Shown one piece after another: positions 59,288 through 64,000 of a stretch of DNA of 64,000 bases. The stretch's first letter is position 1. Each line of letters starts with the position of its first letter. A program made the position numbers and the translations under genes. Origin of the DNA: Chloroflexota bacterium (GTDB taxonomy: Bacteria > Chloroflexota > Anaerolineae > Anaerolineales > Anaerolineaceae); the NCBI GenBank assembly GCA_021825925.1, contig JAKAFP010000003.1, positions 248,001-312,000 on the forward strand. The letters are read 5' to 3'. The notes under the pieces were generated by a model. The model did no database searches. It had not been told where the DNA came from and was given only the letters and a program-made list of their open reading frames with translations.

Positions 59288-61613
59288 GTTCATCCTCCAA
59301 AACGCTTTTATACTTTGGTTCTTCTCCTTGGGCAATTAATAAGTGGTTAATTTCTATTTTTAGATCACGAATTCGATTTTCACGCCCCAGGGTTGCCATA
59401 TTCCATCGGCGTAATTCGTCCAACTGAGCTGATAATTGTTCCTCGGCTTTTTTGAGTTCAGAAATGTCCAGATTGAGAACAATAGCCCCTTCCATTTTTC
59501 CATCTTCATCCAATATTGGTGTGGAATAGTTTAGGATCGTCTTGGTCTTGCCGTCGTAGGCATCAATCTCAATCATCTCGTCGCGGATGGTTACCCCTTC
59601 ACGGACCGTATGAACCGAAGCCCAGTCATCGGGCTGTATTTCTTCTCGCGATGGTAGCCTGCGACCGTGAAAAATATCAAATTCATCAACACTGGCAAGA
59701 ATATCTTTACCCCAAATTTCTTTTACCATTTTATTGGATCGAATTAGTGTTCCATCTTTATCGGTGATCCACAAGCCGATGGGAAGCAGATCATAGATCC
59801 TCTGTAAAAGGTTTTCGTTTTTCCTTAATTCCCTTTCAGAAGCCTTCATTTCTGTCATATCCTGGGCTATGCCAAACACTTCAACAATTTGACCTTGACT
59901 GTCATGGATCAATTCACCCGCTTCGACTCTAATAAATTTTTCTTTGCCATCAGGTCTGGTTATTTTTGATTCAAACGAAAAAATCTGATCAGCCTTGATT
60001 GCTTCCTTTCTGATATTGCTGATCCGTTCATAATCATCTGGATGAATGGCGTTTTGTTCAAATTGGGAAAAAGGCAAAGGCTCAGCTTGTTTTGGAAGGT
60101 CGAAAATGTTGAACAATTCATCTGAAAGCTCGATCTTGTCTGTTAATAGGTTCCAGCGCCAGGAACCAACGTGCGAAACAGATTGTGCTTTTTTTAATGC
60201 CAGTTCAGAAAAGCGCAGATTTTCTTCCGCTTGTTTCTTCTCAGTAATATCCCTGATCAGGCTTTGAAAAAAACCATGTCCATCAATGGACAAATATCTT
60301 GAACTCACATCCACACGAAACAACTGGCCGTTTTTTCTTTTGTGGATCGTTTCAAAAATGTTTGAATATCCATTTTTTACTTGATCCATATCGGTTGGAA
60401 CAGTAAGTTTTGTTGATTCGTCACGTAAATCAGTGATGGATAGATTTAAAAATTCTTCCTCTGTATATCCATACATACTCACTGCCTGAGCGTTCGCTTC
60501 AAGAATCTTTCCGTTCTCTGCAACCAATAGGATGGCGTCATTTGCCAGATTAAATAAAGTTGAATATTTTTCCTCGAGATTCTTTCTCAGTTTTTCTGAT
60601 ACCGAAAGACCCTTGGTAATACTGGCAGATTGTCTTTGCCACAATACCGTTATACTGGCAATTCCGACAATAATTAATATGACGACAGTGATTATTGAAA
60701 TGATGAACTGCTGCTTGATCGGAAGATAAATTTCTTCCAGATCCATTTTGGCAATCAATTTCCAGTCTGTACCGATTATAGGGACAATGGACGCCATGAC
60801 AGGAACAGATCGGTAATCTGTTCCTTTGACTATCCCGGTAGTTCCGTTAACTGCCATAACAGCGGGAACCTGCACTTCACTTAAAGGGATCCTAAGTTTC
60901 AAAGCCGTTCCACTTTTAAACCTTAATTCATTGAGGTAAACCACATCATTTTTTTCTTTATGGACCAATAAGGTCTCGGCGGTCTTACTGGTGGTAGGGA
61001 GGGATTGAATCAAAGGATATAAGATGACATCTGGCGTAATGACATAAACAAGATATCCAAGAATGGGCTGATATTGGTTGCTTGATGTGAAAACCGGGAC
61101 GATCATATCCATTTTCACGCTGCCGTCAGCCGCTTCGTATAAATTGGAGAGCTGAATTTGACGGGTAACATCAATAATTTTGATATCTTCATTAATCATT
61201 TTGCCTGGTTTGTCATGAGACTCACCGACATGTAAAATTTCAGTCCCATCATGATTGACCAATAGTACTGATGAATAGTTGGGATCCAAAAGCAAGGTGT
61301 GTAGGCGATCAGTACATCTCTTGATATTTTGATAATCGCCAGGATTTAAAACTAATTGAAAAATATCATTAGAAAATTCAATATCAGTTTGAATAGTCTG
61401 GCCATCTATAATTCTTTCAGAACGCCAATTATTAATTTGTTCGGCTTTCAAACTTGACAAGGTTTCTAATTGGTCGCTAACTTCTACCAGAGTCTTTTGA
61501 ATTCGGGTGTTGGTAATGATTACTTCAAAGGTAATTATTGAACCTGTAAAAAAGACAATAATAATAAATAACAACCAGTTCCTTTTTATACTCATAAATA
61601 ATTGCTTTACCAT
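59280..61613 (-). CDS. Membrane Cache/PAS sensor protein lacking a kinase domain
   Basis: A 777-residue sensor. TM1 is at about 12-33; an extracytoplasmic Cache-type domain runs to about 300 (SSVLLVNHDGTEILHVG ... VPIIGTDWKLIAKMDLEEIY); TM2 follows (FIISIITVVILIIVGIASIT). Three PAS domains come next (AILLVAENGKILEANAQAVS; SHVGSWRWNLLTDKIELSDE; LPIGLWITDKDGTLIRSNKM). The protein then ends in a coiled segment (LDELRRWNMATLGRENRIRD) and a short tail without HisKA, ATPase, GGDEF or EAL domains. It overlaps the kinase gene by eight bases, so it probably signals through that kinase. Confidence 0.88.
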   Translation of the reverse strand: MVKQLFMSIKRNWLLFIIIVFFTGSIITFEVIITNTRIQKTLVEVSDQLETLSSLKAEQINNWRSERIIDGQTIQTDIEFSNDIFQLVLNPGDYQNIKRCTDRLHTLLLDPNYSSVLLVNHDGTEILHVGESHDKPGKMINEDIKIIDVTRQIQLSNLYEAADGSVKMDMIVPVFTSSNQYQPILGYLVYVITPDVILYPLIQSLPTTSKTAETLLVHKEKNDVVYLNELRFKSGTALKLRIPLSEVQVPAVMAVNGTTGIVKGTDYRSVPVMASIVPIIGTDWKLIAKMDLEEIYLPIKQQFIISIITVVILIIVGIASITVLWQRQSASITKGLSVSEKLRKNLEEKYSTLFNLANDAILLVAENGKILEANAQAVSMYGYTEEEFLNLSITDLRDESTKLTVPTDMDQVKNGYSNIFETIHKRKNGQLFRVDVSSRYLSIDGHGFFQSLIRDITEKKQAEENLRFSELALKKAQSVSHVGSWRWNLLTDKIELSDELFNIFDLPKQAEPLPFSQFEQNAIHPDDYERISNIRKEAIKADQIFSFESKITRPDGKEKFIRVEAGELIHDSQGQIVEVFGIAQDMTEMKASERELRKNENLLQRIYDLLPIGLWITDKDGTLIRSNKMVKEIWGKDILASVDEFDIFHGRRLPSREEIQPDDWASVHTVREGVTIRDEMIEIDAYDGKTKTILNYSTPILDEDGKMEGAIVLNLDISELKKAEEQLSAQLDELRRWNMATLGRENRIRDLKIEINHLLIAQGEEPKYKSVLEDEHD

Positions 61614-61781
61614 AATTCACCTATTCATGATGGCCATGGAAATTTCACCAGTATCAGTATACAATCTCAGATAAAGTTTTATCCGTAAGGAAAGGATAAA
61701 ATGTTAATAACTAATTATGGATGAATTCTAATTTTGTAGATATTGATTTGAGCAACATTCTTAAACAAACAAGAGGAAAAA

Positions 61782-62048
61782 ATGCCGAATGAACGCCTGG
61801 AGCTTGAATATCCCATTCCATTCCCATTAAAAGTGATTGGTCTGGATGAACCTGATTTCGAGGATTTTGTGATCGCGATCGTGCGTACACATGTCCCTGA
61901 ATTATTGGAAGAAAATATTATCAGTAAACTCTCAAACGGTAACAAATATCGCTCAGTCTCTTTGAAGTTTATGGCCGAAAGTCGAGCTCAGATGGATGCC
62001 CTGTACGCTGAATTAAGCAGTCATAAACGAGTGCTGATGATCTTGTAG
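61782..62048 (+). CDS. DUF493 (YbeD family) protein
   Basis: An 88-residue alpha/beta protein of the ACT-like YbeD fold: LEYPIPFPLKVIGLDEPDFEDFV, then LSNGNKYRSVSLKFMAESRAQMDALYAELSSH. These match the family start, the central GNKYRS region and the helix. AGAGGAAAAA precedes the ATG. Role unknown. It is divergent from the sensory operon and upstream of zwf by 90 bp. Confidence 0.85.
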   Translation: MPNERLELEYPIPFPLKVIGLDEPDFEDFVIAIVRTHVPELLEENIISKLSNGNKYRSVSLKFMAESRAQMDALYAELSSHKRVLMIL

Positions 62049-62138
62049 TGTTGACTTTATGACCAAGCATGAATTCGATGTATAAGCCTGTTTTATTCGG
62101 ACTTTTTGTGTCATAATTGAATCATTAAGGACTATTTT

Positions 62139-63602
62139 ATGACTGAAAACACTTCCATCCTCATTTTTGGCGCCTCAGGCGATCTTTCACACCGGAAACT
62201 AATACCGGCATTATTTAACCTTTATCTTAAAAAACGCATGCCTGAAAACTTTCGCATCTTTGGCGCTGCAACTCGTCCATGGAGCGATGAAGATTTGCGT
62301 CAGACCTGCCACACAAGCCTGCAGGAACAATCATCTCAACCTATTAACGAATCCGCCTGGCAGGCCTTTTCTCAAAAAATCACCTATCGGTCGGGAGACT
62401 TTTCTGATCCAGTAACTTATAATCGCTTCAACCAAGAACTATCCGCGATGGAAAAGGGTGATGCCAACCGTATGTATTATCTGGCCACACCTCCGGATTT
62501 CTTTTCTCTTATCGTCAATGGTCTGGCTTCAGAACGTATGCTTGAAGAAAAAGAAGGTTGGCGCAGGGTGGTGATCGAAAAGCCCTTTGGCGCAGACCTG
62601 CCAAGTGCACGCGCATTAAACGACACGTTGCATGAGGTGTTGAAAGAGAAGCAGGTGTTTCGCATTGATCATTATTTGGGAAAGGAAACGGTGCAAAACA
62701 TTCTGGTGGCGCGGTTTGCCAACACCATTTTTGAGCCGGTTTGGAATCGCAATTATATAGAGAATGTTCAGATCACGGTTGCAGAGACGGTTGGCGTTGA
62801 GAGCCGCGGAAAATATTATGAAAAGGCCGGAGTTGTGCGAGACATGTTCCAGAACCACTTGCTGCAGCTCTTGACTCTTGTCGCAATGGAGCCCACCAGC
62901 TCATCCAATGCTGACGCGCTGCGGGATGAAAAAGTAAAGGTGATCAGTGCCATCAGGCCGATCGCTGAAAACGAAGTCGGCCTGCATACAGTGAGAGGCC
63001 AATATCTGGGTTATCGAAATGAACCCAATGTCGCATCAGACAGTCAGACGGCCACTTATGCCGCTGTTCGATTTTTCATTGACAACTGGCGTTGGCAGGG
63101 AGTACCTTTCTATCTGCGGTCAGGTAAAAAATTGAAAGAAAAGATCAGTGAGATCATCATTCAATTTAAGAGTCCGCCGCATATGATCTTTCCAAACCGG
63201 ACGTGTCTTGAAGCCCCCTCGAATCTCTTCTCCATGTCGCTTCAACCTGATGAAGGCATACATATCCAATTTGAAGCCAAAGTGCCTGACACTCTATCCG
63301 AAACAAAATCCGTGCGTATGGATTATCACTACCGCGATGAATTTGGCCCTAGCGCGCTGCCTGAGGCGTATGAAAGGCTGTTGCTGGACGTGATCAATGG
63401 GGACGCCTCTTTGTTCACGCGAGCAGATCAGACAGAGCTTTCATGGGAGTTAATTGACCCAATCTTGAAAGGCTGGCAGGGGGCCGATGCACCACCCCTT
63501 AGTTTTTATGAGCCCGGGGAATGGGGACCGGTTGAGAGCAATCAGTTGCTGGCGGGAGCTGGACATCGCTGGATGCAGATCGGTGATGATACTTGCCATT
63601 AG
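62139..63602 (+). CDS. zwf: Glucose-6-phosphate 1-dehydrogenase
   Basis: The first enzyme of the oxidative pentose phosphate pathway, making NADPH and 6-phosphogluconolactone. The 487 residues contain the nucleotide-binding FGASGDLSHRKLIPAL near the N terminus and the substrate motif RIDHYLGKETVQN. EKPFGADLPSARALN and YLRSGKKLKEKISEI are also typical. AAGGACTATTTT precedes ATG 62139. No gnd or pgl is adjacent within the window. It converges on the next gene with only two bases between the stops. Confidence 0.96.
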   Translation: MTENTSILIFGASGDLSHRKLIPALFNLYLKKRMPENFRIFGAATRPWSDEDLRQTCHTSLQEQSSQPINESAWQAFSQKITYRSGDFSDPVTYNRFNQELSAMEKGDANRMYYLATPPDFFSLIVNGLASERMLEEKEGWRRVVIEKPFGADLPSARALNDTLHEVLKEKQVFRIDHYLGKETVQNILVARFANTIFEPVWNRNYIENVQITVAETVGVESRGKYYEKAGVVRDMFQNHLLQLLTLVAMEPTSSSNADALRDEKVKVISAIRPIAENEVGLHTVRGQYLGYRNEPNVASDSQTATYAAVRFFIDNWRWQGVPFYLRSGKKLKEKISEIIIQFKSPPHMIFPNRTCLEAPSNLFSMSLQPDEGIHIQFEAKVPDTLSETKSVRMDYHYRDEFGPSALPEAYERLLLDVINGDASLFTRADQTELSWELIDPILKGWQGADAPPLSFYEPGEWGPVESNQLLAGAGHRWMQIGDDTCH

Positions 63603-63604
63603 TA

Positions 63605-63976
63605 CTAAATAAATTGAATTCTGTCGCCGGTGTCCGGTTCTAGCGGGGTGTGTTTTTCCAAGTAAACTTCCACAATTTCTGGAAGAATGGTTGGCACTTC
63701 ATATTCAATTTTGTCATCGTCAATCGGGAGATACCCAAGAATTTCTGAAAACTCCATATCGGATGCTGCAGTCATCACGTCTTCTTCTGGATTAAGAGTG
63801 CGTCCGTCCACCTGGATTTCCAATTGATCAGGGTTTTTTGAATCCACCAGCACGGTCATGCCTGCCACATGAGGCCACCCGAACGGAATCCCTCGCTGCG
63901 AGCGAGTGGTTTTTGCATAGTTTTCGGGTTTTATCGCCGCTTTCAAAAATTGTTGAATTTGCTTTACTTTTAACAT
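63605..63976 (-). CDS. Hypothetical protein, 123 residues
   Basis: A soluble, acidic protein beginning MLKVKQIQQFLKAAIKPENY. It has a central GWPHVAGMTVLVDS segment, a VDGRTLNPEEDVMTAASDME stretch, and a C terminus rich in Glu/Pro. No membrane segment, signal peptide or recognised motif. The start at 63976 lacks a clear ribosome-binding site, but the full-length frame and codon use support a real gene. It converges with zwf. Confidence 0.6.
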   Translation of the reverse strand: MLKVKQIQQFLKAAIKPENYAKTTRSQRGIPFGWPHVAGMTVLVDSKNPDQLEIQVDGRTLNPEEDVMTAASDMEFSEILGYLPIDDDKIEYEVPTILPEIVEVYLEKHTPLEPDTGDRIQFI

Positions 63977-64000
63977 GATGAAGGCCGGATTACCAGTAGA

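Noticed and set aside
1..64000. CRISPR array
   Set aside because: No regularly spaced direct repeats of 24-40 bp with unique spacers were seen; the dispersed palindromes are too short and irregularly placed.

Overview
The window looks like a bacterial chromosome segment of roughly 50% G+C, most likely from the Chloroflexota (class Anaerolineae). That placement is inferred from the gene content: a SpoIIIAA-like ATPase with a C-terminal R3H domain, PrsW, thioredoxin/cyclophilin lipoproteins, a full 14-gene complex I operon, a DUF5054 glycosidase with a transporter, and many Rcp/LytS-type sensors. No rRNA, tRNA, CRISPR array, integrase or prophage block is visible.

Layout. 1-6052 (mainly +): start of an unidentified membrane protein, radA, a DUF6391-like gene, holA, two small proteins, a GNAT acetyltransferase, a REP-associated tyrosine transposase (RAYT) between inverted REP palindromes, and a deaminase. 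6053-6329 is repeat-rich. 6330-20342 (all -): galE, a DUF3592 protein, then a long co-directional run reading pdxS-pdxT-GNAT-like-VanZ-R3H ATPase-tmk-DsbA/cyclophilin lipoprotein-PrsW-DedA-PlsC-methyltransferase-comEC. 20500-25297: a PilZ protein, an O-methyltransferase, a Cache chemoreceptor and a GH25 lysozyme. 25381-31910 (-): a small STAS-like protein, a GT87-type glycosyltransferase, a cytosolic cyclophilin, a Fur-family regulator with a Zn/Mn ABC transporter, and a LiaF-like envelope protein. 31989-39174 (-): DUF5054/GH38-like hydrolase, MFS transporter, TIM-barrel isomerase-like protein, nrdG and nrdD, with a cobalamin riboswitch and terminator ahead of nrdD. 39520-41329: a small membrane protein, Fe/Mn superoxide dismutase followed by a foldable RNA-like element, and a cupredoxin lipoprotein. 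41636-55767 (+): nuoA-N. 56143-61613 (-): a three-gene sensory operon (Cache/PAS sensor without kinase, LytS-like histidine kinase, stand-alone receiver). 61782-63976: YbeD-like protein, zwf and an unknown.

Physiology. An NADH-linked complex I, SOD and a copper protein sit beside an oxygen-sensitive class III ribonucleotide reductase, which suggests a facultative or oxygen-tolerant anaerobe. The riboswitch suggests that nrdDG is used when cobalamin is scarce, so a B12-dependent class II reductase probably exists elsewhere.

Most notable signals: the B12 riboswitch-nrdDG unit, the structured element after sod, a dispersed TTTC-NN-GAAA palindrome family, RAYT/REP, a ComEC with a degraded nuclease domain, gene junctions pointing to AUA/AUU start codons, FNR-like dyads before sod and the methyltransferase, and the kinase-less sensor coupled to a kinase.
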